From: Tetrahymena elliotti 4EA
Taxonomy: Eukaryota > Ciliophora > Oligohymenophorea > Hymenostomatida > Tetrahymenidae
Direction: 5' to 3'
DNA: 64,000 nt
Assembly: GCA_000231825.2 (NCBI GenBank)
Contig: AFXF02001488.1
Span: forward strand, 186,001 to 250,000
The first letter of the stretch is position 1; each line of letters starts with the position of its first letter. Shown here in pieces: positions 13,647 through 26,710 of this stretch. A program made the position numbers and the translations under genes. The notes beneath the pieces were generated by a model. The model was not told the origin of the DNA. It saw nothing but the letters and a program-made list of their open reading frames with translations, and made no database searches.

Positions 13647-16600
13647 TCAATTATTTTCAACATCAAATTTCTAGATAAGTTACTCTTTTCTTTTAGCTTT
13701 TATGATTTTTCTAGGTACAAGTTACTTTACATTTTGATCATCGTTTTTATTATTTGATGGTATTTCTGTGATTACTCTTTCAATATTTACAAGATTTTAT
13801 AATTCTTTAAGTGATGATTCAGATAGATTTTGAATTATTTATTAAAATAATTATGGTCTTTGCTACTTTAAATTGTAAATTCTCTGCTTGAAGTAATTAA
13901 ATTCATCTATATCCTTAAATGGATTCAATAAATTTTTTAATGTAATTTTGTCATCTAAAGCTTCTTCTTAATAGGGGTTGCTATCTAATTTGAGATTAGG
14001 TGCATCATAGTCTTTTGATACATCACTATCTTATTCGCTATCGCTACCCCATTCATCATCCTCATCATCTTAATCACTATCAGAATCTTCATGTAAGTGA
14101 GATTTTTTCTTTTTGGATTTTTCTTAGTTTACCTTTTTTTGAGCCTTTTTAAGATTAATTTACTCTTCCTTTTGTTGGCAAACTAAGAGAGCAACAGTCA
14201 ACTAAAGTAAATCCTTAAAGCTGTTTTTAAATTCGTCTGATAGAATGTCTGGATCTTATACTAAAATCTAGCTGATGCTCATGATAAATATTTTTCTATC
14301 ATATTAATTTGTAATTTTAGGACAATATGTTAGAACTTATTATATAACACCTTGTAAGATATTATTTTGTACTAACAATTACTACATTCCTGTAAAATTA
14401 CAAGCTAAAGCTAGAAATATTACTCCAAGTAATCTATTTAATTTAAATAAAAAATAAATTAAAATTTAAAAGATTTTTTGATTAATGAATCACCTTATTC
14501 TTAAGAAAGTGCATTTGCTTTCTTACTTTTTCTAAGACATTTATTAAAGCTTTTCATAAACTTTATTAATTATTCCAACTAGCAGCTCTGAAGGCATTTG
14601 ATTAGCTATACTTTAAAGAAGAATTTGGAGTAAAGTTGCACCTTAAGCTCTATCTGAATTATTGCAATAAATACCCTCCTAAGGTTGAGTAAAGAGAGCA
14701 TGTACACATATTTCAGCTAAACTTTATAAGACTTATGGGTTAGACTTTAAATAATCAGATCCATGAATAAATACATAATTCAAAGCTTAGAACATATTAG
14801 AGAGAACTCCATAATTCTTTTAGAAGATATTTGGAAACAAAGGAAGCATAGATTTTGCTAATTCTGTTAACTTATTGCAATGCTTAATCATAGAGAGAAG
14901 AATTAGTAGTAAATCATCATTGAAAGTGTCTCCGATTTGTTTATTTCCAACAGTAATTATTATTTAGTTTAACTTTCCTTCCAACATATCAATAAATTGA
15001 GGCATGTAATTTTTATTTTCACAAATTCCTTTTAATATGCTCATTATCTTTTTTATTAACAAATAAAATATATTAAATTTTTATTTTGCTTTGGAAAATT
15101 TGAGTAGAGCTTCAAAACTTGATCAATAATTGTCTTTAAGATTAATAAAGGTAGATGAATTTACTTTATTCAAGCAAATAGTACTCTTCTATTCACCTGA
15201 CATCACTTTTTCATATTCTTAGAAAATCTTTTTGTTCAATCCATCTAGAATACTGTTTAAAGCTTGATGATTTTCTTTGATCATTGAAGAGAATTTACTA
15301 TTAAATAAAAACTTAGTCTTAAAATAATTCAATTAAATAAAGATTATTACATTGTAACTGAGTAAATGAGATCAAAGTATCTTGGATAATCTATGTGATT
15401 TAAGTTTTTAATCAATGAATTTATAGCATTGAATAAGGTTTAAATCAATCTTTGAGAATATTCTTAATCAAAATATATTGTATCTAATGCTTCGATTGCA
15501 GACAATAAAACTACGCGCTATTCTTCACTAGTGTATTCAAGGTAAGAAAAAATTGTATTCACACATTACTCAAAAGCAGGAATATCTTGAATGTCCCAGA
15601 ACAGCTTATCATAATAAAGACTCATGAAACAGCAGAATCTGCACTTAAAAATATCTATTGAAAATATATAAAGTGTTTATTTAAAAAGACAAAAACAAAT
15701 TTCATTTCAATTTACCAGAAATATTTAAATTAGTTATAGCATAAAGGTTATCTCTGATCATTGTTTGGAGGATCTCAAGCAGATCTTCTCTTTCTTCAAT
15801 TTTATATTGAATATCAGAAAGTATTAAAAAGGAAGTTTCTAATAACACCTCCTTAGGCATAGTATTTAAGAAAATGCTCTATTTAAATGGGGTAATTTAA
15901 GGGAATCTCTTATCAATCTCATCTGGAGATTAACAATTCAAGGCATATTATGCTATATATACAGCATAGCTTCCTATTGACATCAGGCCTCCATCTATGA
16001 AATCAACTATTGTCTCAATCACTTTAAAAGAAGCAGCCTTAAATGAATCACTTTCCTTTTTTAATAATTAGATTGTAAAAATAAAAAATGATTAAGTATG
16101 TGTACCTATTTATGACAGCAATCTTCTTGGATAGAAATGAAATCTTCAGGATTTTCTTTCATCATTTCTATTTCTGATTAAGAAGAACAAGCTAATGGGA
16201 AAAGAATATCTACTAAAATATTCTATAAATTAGATTGGAAAAGTTTGTAAAATTCCATATTTTATCCTGATTCTGCTAAAATTTTTAAAGAATTTGTGAG
16301 CAATTTATTGATAAAGCTAGAATTTTCAATAGTGTTGAAGAAATTCATATCGCTTCTATACTTAGATTAGTTAATAAAATTATATAAACTCTTAAAAAGG
16401 GTTGGAAGAAGAGTATCAAGCATTTTAAAAAACATATTATCATCAACTTTGATTTTAGGGCGTTTTTCAAAAGTAAATGCAAGTAAGTTTCTAATTACAC
16501 TTAAAATAACAGTTTTTAATTCATTTAAGCCTTCATCAATGGAATCTATTCCTGACATGCTGATTAAGCAATTCTATAAAAATTGGTTTTATCCTTATTA

Positions 16601-17810
16601 GCTGCTTTAATATGCATTCAACTCCAAAATATTGAAAACTGCTTTTGCTATATTTTCATTTGTAAGCAGTTTTTACATAAGCATTACATGAGAAGCATCT
16701 TTTTTACTTTAGAATTAAGAAGCTATTTTCTTCAAAGTTTAAGCCCAGAGAGTTAACATATTTAATCTATTTTTTAGGTAAATATTTTAGTTATAAAATA
16801 ATATAAATTTTAACATTTTATAGATTTTTTTAGATCACAACTTAAGTTTTTAAATTAAAACTATTGACAATGAAAATAAATTTATTTTATTAAATTAATT
16901 ATGATTAAAAATTGCTAGAAATTCTTTGTTTAGATAAATTTAAATTTACGATTCAACTATGCCTTCTTGAACTAATTTTGGCAAATTAGGAGGATGCATG
17001 TCTTTAACATAAGAATTAAATAAATCCTAAAGTGGTTTTGCAAAAAAGTTTGCAGTCTCACAGAAACCTAATTCTATTGCATCAAATATTTTATATAAGT
17101 ATTAAGTTTCGGAGACAGCTGAAATGATAACTTAGAGTCCTAGAAGACTAGCAGTAATAAATTATTTTTCTTTGATGTTGATCCACTCTAAAATCTTAGT
17201 AAAAATAGCTATTCTAATTTCACTACCTATTTTGTTAAATTTAGAAATTAACTAAAAAATATATCTATATAACTAGACAGGAAATTCCGCGAATTTTTTG
17301 CTTATCTTTTTTATGAGAAAAGCTAGTTTTTTAAGAAAAAATAATTTAAAACCATACTTTTTGAAGAATTAATAACAAGAGTTAAAGGGTAGGTCAATTT
17401 CAGCTTATTTTTTAATTTAATTGAGGGCTCTTTAAAAGCGTTCATAAATAAATCTGCCCATTAAATTCTTTACTCAACTGTACAATTCTTATCATTAAGC
17501 ATTACTACCATTGAAGTATTAATATATGTACAAGCACTTTCTTTTATTTAGTCTATTAACAAATAAAAATAAATAAATAAGCATTTTAGACTTTAATAAC
17601 ATTTTAAATTGATTTTGATAAAAATATACCATTCAGATCACTTCTAGAAGAGATAATTAACAAATTCTTGATGAAATTTGGATCATTTTGTAAATGTTAA
17701 GATAGCTAATCTTCTGCTTTTTTTTACTCAACTCCGCTACGAGCACTAAACGAGGTTAATAGTAATTACTAAATAACTTCAATACTATCTTATGTTGTAA
17801 TATCTCCCAT
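13647..17810 (-). CDS. Importin-beta family nuclear transport receptor (importin-7/8-like), 1175 aa
   Basis: Exons in order: 17810-17630, 17552-17358, 17322-16950, 16766-16106, 16055-15716, 15654-15351, 15297-15165, 15047-14494, 14433-13647; eight introns leave exactly 1176 codons. Residues of about 28-58 match an importin-beta N-terminal domain (KKAEDQL then DPNFIKNLL). The body is a series of hydrophobic helix pairs consistent with HEAT repeats. An ENPEDF segment corresponds to the conserved DP.E/ENP.E region of importin-7/8, and FKCRFCCF sits where the family has RARACW. Near residues 1030-1055 there is a long Asp/Glu/Ser run, followed by IDEFNYFKQ and about 85 residues as in importin-7/8 C termini. 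Such proteins carry ribosomal proteins, histones and other cargo into the nucleus with Ran-GTP. Importin-9 is the main alternative. One intron (17323-17357) is only 35 nt in this model; a 71-nt version is also in phase. Confidence 0.85.
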
Positions 17811-20800
17811 TTCCTACTATCTAATTTACTTAACTTGATATTTTTAAAGTGAGTGTTGCTTTTCTTACTTATTGTGTATAACTCTACTGTATTTAATTTG
17901 ATATTAAACTTCTAATTATTGTTAATATAAAAATCAGAAGATAGCGCAATTATATCATCTTAATATATTTGTACTAATTTATCTTAATTTGCATGTAAAT
18001 TTATAAGATTTAGTGAGATATATAAAAATCATGTGATTTAAAAAGTACTGATGAGTCAAAGACATCATAAATTTATTTTCACATCAAAAATTTATCAAAA
18101 TACATGTTTTATTTCTTTTTTTATTGGCATATAAAATAAATAAATTGATAAATAATAAAATTGGCAGACATACACAATATTGAGGCACCTTATTATACAT
18201 TTGTCTAAATTATTTTTCTTAAATTTTTCCTTCAGATATTTAATAATTTAATTTTATTAAATAACAAATCTGAACAGAACAAGGTTTGAAAATTAAATTA
18301 ATTTTATTCAAATTTATAATTTTTTGCAAACATTATTAAAATAAATTAATAAAACTAAAATTAAATGAACACATTAACTATCTTTTATCTTATAATTATT
18401 TCATATCAATTCAGTAGATAAAACTTAGATACTAGTAAAATCTATTTACTCACCTTAATAGACTTTGTGTCTACATTATTTTCTTAAGTATTCTACTTCT
18501 ACAATTTGATAATTTTATTTTATTAAATTGTAAGACAAAATTAGTATGTTTTTTAGGAGATAAATAAATTTTGTTAAAATTTAATATTTTTTTACAAGAT
18601 ACTCTGAAAACTTTAAATAGTTATTTGTACTCAATACCTTAAATTTTATTACAATTATTATTTTATACTAATTCAATAAATGTAAAATGCTACATTTTTA
18701 TATTAAAGAATATTGAATATTTTTTAAAGAGTTTACTTCAATTAAAAATTAAGTTATCTTCTGAATTAAGATTAATTTTCACCCTGAGCAATATTATCTC
18801 TATCGAAATCCATAATATTTTTACTTTTTCAAAAAGAATATGAATAAAAGAAAACTAAAGTATTTTTATAAATCAATTTTTTTTTAAGTTTGAATTATAC
18901 TTAAAAAATACTATTGGTTTTCAAATATTTATTTAATCAATGGTGCTTGTTTATGATTCATTCAAAAACAAAACCTTTAAAATTTCCAAATTTAAAAGAA
19001 TCAGATTTAAAGAATTAAAAATATCTATCTCCTCTGAAATATTTTTTTTTTTTCATTTCAATTTTTAATTATATTTTATTCTATGAAAATAAAGGATTAA
19101 AACAATTAAAATTAATTAATCAGATTATTATTTTAAAATTGCTTTTAAATAAATTTATATATTCAAAAATAAAAATATATTGATTTACGATTAAAGCACT
19201 TTCTTCAGATAGTTTTATCATAAACATAATGTTTATGAAATAAATAATTTATGAATATTCTAGTGAGATATTTGATTTAATAAATTATATATCTTTATAA
19301 ATTGATTTAAATTAGTGTTAAAATAGTTATTTATTGTTTAAAAAATGGTCTTAAAATTGAAAAGAAAAGAAAGAACTGCCTGTTTAAAATTAACTCTTTT
19401 TTCCGACTTGAAACATAAATTGTAAGTTTAGTAAATGTATATTTTATTTTAAATTGAATAGAAATAACTAAAATAGTATTTATTAATGAAGGTATTTTAT
19501 AAAAACTGTAATTAAAATGTCATCATAAATTATGTATTTAAAAGAAAATTCTTTATTTACAATTGAATTGCTTTTGTTGATCGTAAATAAAATCGAAACA
19601 TATTCTAATAGTAGTTTTAAAATATTCCAGGATTATTTATAAGAAAAGTTTGTATGGATTTATCTTTTGTGGTAGAAAATCTATTTTATCTAAAAAAAAA
19701 TAATTTTTATTTACAAAAAAAAACAAGTTACATCATTTTTCATTATTTTTGATCTAGTAAGAAATTCTTCATCAGATTTACACATTGCGGTAATAGATAG
19801 AAGAAGATTGTAAAAATTTCCAGAATTTTGTATTACGTAATATCAAGCTTAACTAAAAATAAAAAGATAAAAGTTACATCTTACAATCAAAGTTTACCTC
19901 ATATTTAAAAATTTTTAAATTCAAATAAAATGTAAGTGTAGAATTCATAAGAATAAAGCTCTTTTTGATGTCAATTTAACACCAACAATAAATTTCAAAT
20001 TAAGTAAGAAAGAATTTATATGGAGAAAGATAAAGTTTTGTTTGAAAATTAAAATTTATGGAGAGGATAGAATTCCTTATTTAAGCATAAATGTGTAATA
20101 ACTCTATAGTTTACGAATAATATAATTTAAGAAAGGTGATTTTTGTAAATAGATAGCAAATTAAATAAACTTGATTTTGTGATTATGGGGGGAGCTAAAG
20201 GATATTTAAGATGTGTAAATTACATCTATGTAGGAATTAAATGTACGTCATTTAGATCAATAAAAGAATTATAGTATCCTTACTAATAATTAAATTACAG
20301 CATTTTCAATCATTTCCTTTTATATGAATATAATCTAATTTCTTTGTTTGTTTATGACTAGAGTATGGTGTAATTCTAAACAGTAAATATCCCTTTTATT
20401 ATGATGAGAATTGGAAGTTATCATTAAAATGTGAACTCTAGTACTTTTTTATTAGAAATATTCTATAATTTTTCCAAAATTGTAAAGGCTCAATCAAAAT
20501 TAATAAATTTTTAATAAAAAGTATTTAAAATACTTATTGCGTAGCCAATAAAAATAGTAATAAGATCAATAGGAAGCAAAAATATATAATTTGAACAAAT
20601 ACAGAGTTGAAGGAATTAAAGTGTTTTTTTTGATGATTTCGAATATTACTCATTTCAAAAGAAAATTAATATGCACATTTTATGAGATTATTTACTTTTT
20701 TAGAAAGAATTTAGATAGATAGATATTGAGAAGAATGAAAGAAATAATTAAATTAATCAAAGTAAAACCAATTACAATTTTTAATTACTTTAAAAATAAA

Positions 20801-21022
20801 ATTGTCATCACAAAAAGATAAATAGTTAATATCTCCAACAAAAATTTGTTATTGAAAAACTAGCAACAATTAAAAAAGCAAGAAACCCTAAAATATATAA
20901 ACAAACAAAATTTTAATAGTAAATCAATCGCACGCACTTTCAGACCTTAAATCAAAATCTATAAAAAGGATAAAACAATTAAAAAGGTTTCTCAGAAAAA
21001 ATACTTCTGATATTTTAAAAAT
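17811..21022. other. 3.2-kb divergent intergenic region
   Basis: This separates the divergently transcribed importin and CD36-like genes, so both promoters should lie here. I found no frame with protein-like composition, no RNA gene and no clear repeat. It is the longest gene-free stretch in the window. Confidence 0.55.
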
Positions 21023-24000
21023 ATGTAAAGCAATTAAAACTAAAATGCTAACCCATAATAAGGGCATTAATAGAATGATGCTCAAGCAAACCATAAGGCT
21101 GTACACTATAATGAAAAAGGATAGAGAGCCTTAAGAAGATATAAAAAAATAGCATGGTTCACAGGCATTTGTGGTTTGCTACTTTTAATAATAGGTATAG
21201 TGATGCCTATTATTTTGATAAATTTCATTAAAAGCTAAGCAAAAGACTAAGTCGTCATGCAAAGTAGCAATTACGATTAATGGGGACAAATTCCTGGAGA
21301 CACTGGAATGGTCTTAGAACGTTAATTTACTTTTTATAACTGGACAAATTCTGAAAATTTCTTTGTTTATGGTGATAAACCTATTTTGTATGAAAGCTAA
21401 CCAGTATACTTCTAAGAGTTTTAAAACTTCACAAATCCTTAATACAATGAAGATGGAACAATTGTTACATATTAGTTTTAAGAATTCTTTTTACCCATTA
21501 AGAACTCAACAGGGAATGGTAATTTTTTGCTCTTTTGCTTTACTTTTCTTTATTATACTTTGATATCATTAAAGCAAAAAATTCTTAGTTACTTAAATCA
21601 GCTAAGATTAATATATCTTAAAATTTTTCAAATAAACAAACAAAATATCTATTGCATCTTAATTACAAAAAAATAATCAACTGGAATTCAAAATAAAACC
21701 AAATTTATCAAAACAATAAAAAAAGCAAAAAAACATACTTTTTTACAAGAATTTTAATACATTTTTTCTTAATTTGTCTAAAATATCTGATTGATGTTAG
21801 TTATCCTCATAATATTTCTGAAAAAAAATATTTTTCGAATAAATAGAGATTCAAACAACAGTCAATCTTGGACCTATGGGTTTCTGGTATCAAATCAAAT
21901 AAGCTACAAGAGTTTAAATTGGTATATAAGGTAAAATATTTTACAAATGAAACTTAAAATTAAATGAAAAAAAAGATGAACCAATTTATGTTAGATAAAA
22001 AAGAACTCATCTGCTTATCTGCTTGATTTAAAATATTTATTTTTTATCGGAATATTGATTATGATAATATTTTCATTTAATTTTTCAAAAGCTTTCTATG
22101 GATTATTTAGTGGGATGGTGGATTAAATTTTAGAGAGTCTTTAAATCGGTTAAATATCTATGCTTACTATAACAAACCTAAATCAATGGAATCAGTTTCT
22201 AAAAAAAGTAGAAGATACGAACTAAATGAATTTAATGATTTAGAGTTAGTAAAATCTCTACGAAGATCCTAGTTATGGCTTTAAAGCTAATTCCTACATT
22301 TGGATGGCAGCATATAATGAATTTAAAAATGGCAATATAGAAAATAAATCTACTTGTATTTTCCTAACAAACTACTTTAATTTAGACTATAATAACCTTT
22401 CATATTTCTTTACTTAAAAAGATGGAGTATTTTAAGCAAGTATTCAATTTGCAAAATAATTTTTAATTTAACCTGAAGAATCTTTCGGATGTACTTAGAC
22501 TGATGAAGAAAAGCTTAGAGCATGCTTAGCAGTAAAATATTGATTTCATAATACTTTGTTTGTAATTATATTAATAAAACAAAAAGGCTGGGTAATGGGC
22601 TGAATTGAAAACAGGTTAATCTATTACTGCATAAAATTCAACTGCCACTGGATATCCTGAAATTATAAGTTTTTAGTAAAATTATTTCCTATTATACATC
22701 AACTCTGCTTAGAAGTACTAGGATATTGAATTTAACAGAGAATGGGGTAAAATTTAAATAAATATTTGATTTTAAAAAAAATTTAAACTTTGTTTTTTAA
22801 TAAATAGCTGAGAAAGTCACTTATTACATTTAAAATCCTAAGGATGCTAATGAATTCACTAAAAATACTAACACATTACTTAACTAAGGTAATTTAGGAG
22901 TGCTTTATACTAATGGTGATTTATATGATTAAACAAATGATGTTAAATACTTACAAGTTATTGCTGATCGCTTTGAAATCAATGAACATTATTTTGGTGT
23001 AAATTATTTGGATGCTACTTATTTATTTTGGGAGTATGCAAAATATATAGTTGATATTTTTGCAGAATCAAAAAATTTATAAGGTGGAGGTTCAGCTATT
23101 GCAGGATTAACTGGTATTGCCAGTTAAGGCTTATATACTGTATTTTAAGAGACCTAAGATACGTTAGCAATCTCGTTTATTCAAGTTTTGATTTTTGCTT
23201 TTTTTAAAGGTTAAGGTGTAGAAAATTGTGCACAATTTAAAGAGAAAGTGAATACATTTTTAAATACAAATTATGATTTATGTGCTGATGGCTCCCCTTT
23301 TAAGGAATTTAATACAGATTCTACAAAGGTCTTATATGAATGTAATATGTATCAATCATTTTCTTCTTACTGCTAGAGCTTAACCCATTAATTCTAGGAT
23401 AAGAATTTTTTGACTAATCTTTTTGCAGTATAAATCATTTAATAGGCTATTTAATTTGCTGATCAATAAATGTTCAATACTTATAAGTGTTAAGGAAAGC
23501 TTTTAAAATGTTCTTACTATGAAATAGCTGCTTATTAATGGTATAATATGGCAATTATCCGCAATATTCCAGAAGTAATAAAACCTTATGTTACTAATAA
23601 GGGAACTGAAACTTTAAAATAATGGGTGGGAGATCTTTTACCTCATGCATACGAATGGGGTTACTATCAAGAACACTTTGGAATACCTTATTAAGATTTA
23701 GATTACTAAAAATTAAGTACTCTCTTAAGTTTCAACTTTTTATTTTCTGGTACTAAATAAATTTAAATGTTTTTGAATGATTAAGACTTCAAAGATATCT
23801 ATTACTTCACAAATGCAAGCTATTTAAGAGATTACATTAGGTAAAATAAATTCTCTCCTCAAAATATTCTTCTTATTCTAATTTTGAAATTTATTGATTG
23901 AGAATACAATTAAAATACATTGCAAATTCTTCAAATACAAAAATATTTTGTTAATTTTGATTAAATTTTTTTATTTTCATTAAAAAAACTACATGATTTT

Positions 24001-25510
24001 AAAATACCCTGAAAAACCTAAACATATTACTAATGAAATATAATAATATATATTTTTTAAATTTAGATGGATTACAGCATTTACCGCTTTTGGCTTAACA
24101 TAGACTAGAAAGGCTAATGATTTACTTTCTGGATACAAAGATGATTTTTTATTTAATATTGCAAGTATGAATCCCTAAGAAGGAGGAGATCCATCAACTG
24201 GATTTATGCTAAACTTCAACGACATAAATATGACTGATCCAAGCACATTTTAAAAATAAGCCATGTATACAGGAAAAGGTAATTACAGTGCTGTGAGATA
24301 GTACAAGGAAGTAAATGGCTTAGATTATGTTTCATTTTTAAAACCCTCATTTGATGGTTTTGAAGTGAGCGAAGATTTTGTTACTCCATGGGCTAAAAAT
24401 ATTCCAATTGTTGGAACTGATGCTGGTTCAAACAAAGTAATTAATTATGATAATTTAAATAATTTTATTGATTAATATTTAAAAAAACAAATAGCCTGAT
24501 ATTGGTAAGGATACTGATCTTACTATTTTTGTTACAACTATTTATACAGGAGGTATTTAATTTAAATATTTAACTTGAACTTAAAAAAAATGTTAATTTG
24601 TATTTAGGTACTGTTTCAAATACTGGTAAAGAATCAGATTTCCATGGAATCAACACTTACAAGTATGAAATATCAGGCTGTATTTTGAGAAATGCTTCAG
24701 TTTGCTCTCAAAACGCTGATGTAATTGATTGTTTGCTAAAAAAAAGAAAGCTGAAAGTTATTTTTTTTAAAATAAATAGGTTTATTCATACTATTATGAT
24801 TATAGTATTAATCTAACTTCTATATTGCAAGCTCCTGTATTTAATACTAAAACTCATATGTATTAAATGGAACCCAACATGAGTGAAAGAATTGAACTTT
24901 ACAACAAGGATGGAAATCTTTAGTATCCTAATGAATGGGATGACACTTACATGTTAGTAGAGCCATACAGGTAAAAAAATTATTAGAAATTTAAACTATA
25001 AAAATTATTTTTATGTTTCTTTAAAAGTAAATCCTTCATATAATAATAAAAAACTTTGAAATTCTCAATAACATTTTTTAAATTAAATAAAATACTCAAA
25101 TTTAAAATAATTAGTGGAGTTTCTCTTGGTATTACCTTGAATCTTTAGGGTGTTTTACTTTTTGAGCCTGATATTTTGTTTAATAAGTTAAAAGAACCTG
25201 TAATGATACCATTCTTCTCTGTTTATCGTGCTGGTAACTTCACTGAGGAAAAGGTAAATATAATCATTTTAAACAAATTAAATTAATATTTTATTATAAA
25301 TAGGTTGATGAAATCTATGGTGCTTTGAAAGCTGGTTTGCTTATTCAAGATTTAGTTTTGTATATTGGCTGCTCTCTTGGTGGAATTCTTTTGCTTGCTT
25401 TTGCATATTCCATATTTGCAATTATTAAAATTAGAAAAGTAATTAAGCCAACAGGTATAGTAGAGGATACAACTCAAGAAAGATTGATTGACTCTCAAAC
25501 TTATCTTTGA
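21023..25510 (+). CDS. CD36/LIMP-2/SCARB-family membrane protein, 1096 aa
   Basis: Eleven exons: 21023-21518, 21847-21930, 22092-22531, 22587-22746, 22808-23840, 24067-24436, 24495-24552, 24608-24720, 24780-24970, 25115-25253, 25304-25510, giving exactly 1097 codons. Residues 1-42 are a Gln/Asn-rich cytosolic tail with basic residues before a membrane span at about 43-65. Then comes the family signature: DQWGQIPGDTG, FTFYNWTNSENF, then KPILYESQPVYF, as in CD36 ectodomains. A large Cys-containing lumenal region follows. A second span near residues 1038-1065 and a short cytosolic tail close the protein, giving the hairpin topology of the family, whose members bind lipids, lipoproteins or lysosomal enzymes. 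Usual members are near 480 aa, so this one is more than twice that length. The start is the first ATG after an in-frame TGA. Confidence 0.87.
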
Positions 25511-25847
25511 AAACAAATGTATTAAATAAAAAAATTTGAATTATTAATTTAATTTTACAAACATTTTCTATTTGTATTTATCAAACATATTTAATATTCC
25601 TTTTGTAATATTTTTTAATTTGGATATCTTTGTTATTTTAAAACCTTTAAGAAATTTTAATATATTTCAGCAATTTTATTTAAAAACTGAATATTCATAG
25701 ATGAGTTATAAACCTTTTTTAAATATTAACTGTTAAATGATAAATTCAATAAAATTTAGTAATAAAAATATTTTAAAGATAAGAGTAAACTCTTTAAAAA
25801 AATATAATAAATGGTTTTTAATATTTAGAGATTAAAAATACACATAA
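25511..25847. other. Convergent 3' intergenic stretch
   Basis: A+T-rich sequence after the CD36-like stop codon and before the tandem repeat. No gene was seen; it presumably carries the CD36-like 3' UTR. Confidence 0.5.
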
Positions 25848-26710
25848 ATTTTATTGGTTATTTATTTACACAATTCCTTTTCACATGTCCTTTTTTATTT
25901 TGAAAACCATTTAATTCTGATTTTTAAGGCTACTTTAAATTTTAATTTTGGGAAAACAGCAGCAAGTTGTTTTATTAAGAGAATGAATGGTCTTCTTTTT
26001 ATTATTTTTTAAGGATAAAATTAGAAAATATATAGAAAAATTATTAACTTTTTTGAGACATTGATTCTAAAATGAGAAATTCAATAAACTTTAGGAATAA
26101 AAATTCCATAAAGAGAAACTAGATGCAATAGGTCAGCAGTTTTTGATATTGATAGATTAATTAAATACGTTTTTTTGATTTACTTATTTATAAAAATCCT
26201 CTTTCATTTTTTCTTTTATTGTGTTTTTATATTTTCAAATCAATTTTATTCGGAATTTTAAGACGCTTTAAGAATTTTAATATTTGGATAACTGTTGTAA
26301 GTTATTTGATTAAGAGAATAGATATCTTCTTTTTATAATATTTTAATTATAAAATCAGAAAATAAATAGAGAAATTATTAACTTTTTGAGACATCGGTTA
26401 TAAAATGAGAAATTGTATAAACTTTTGGAATAAAAATCTCATAAAGAGAATGATAAATTTTTAGACAAACTAGATGAATTAGCTAAGTAATTTTTGATAT
26501 TTACAGATTAAAAATTTTACAAATATTTATTTGATTTATTTATTTACAAAATTCCTCTTTCATTTTTTCTTTTAAGGTAATTTTTATATTTTCGAATCAA
26601 TTTTATTCTGAGTTTGAAAACTACTTTACGAATTTTAATTCTAGGATTGTTATTGCAAGCTTTTTTGTTAAGAGAATGAAGGGTCTTCTTTTTTTAATAG
26701 ATTGATTATA
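25848..26710 (-). repeat. Degenerate tandem repeat copying a terminal coding exon
   Basis: Three diverged head-to-tail copies lie at about 25848-26167, 26168-26522 and 26523-26710 (last partial). Anchor words recur at fixed spacing: the block around TTTTGAGACAT at 26041 and 26375 (334 bp apart), and the TCTTCTTTTT block near 25989, 26323 and 26682. The copy nearest the gene (third) contains the C-terminal codons of the 751-aa protein and its TGA. On the - strand the first copy still reads EDHSFSQQ where the real C terminus reads EDPSFSQQ, whereas the middle copy is degraded and reaches a TGA early. The repeat is therefore a duplicated 3' end of that gene. Confidence 0.8.

Noticed and set aside
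15048..15164. Exon-like stretch (DQVLKLYSNF) within the importin gene
   Set aside because: Including it breaks the frame on both sides; a single phase-0 GT-AG intron over 15048-15164 fits both flanks.
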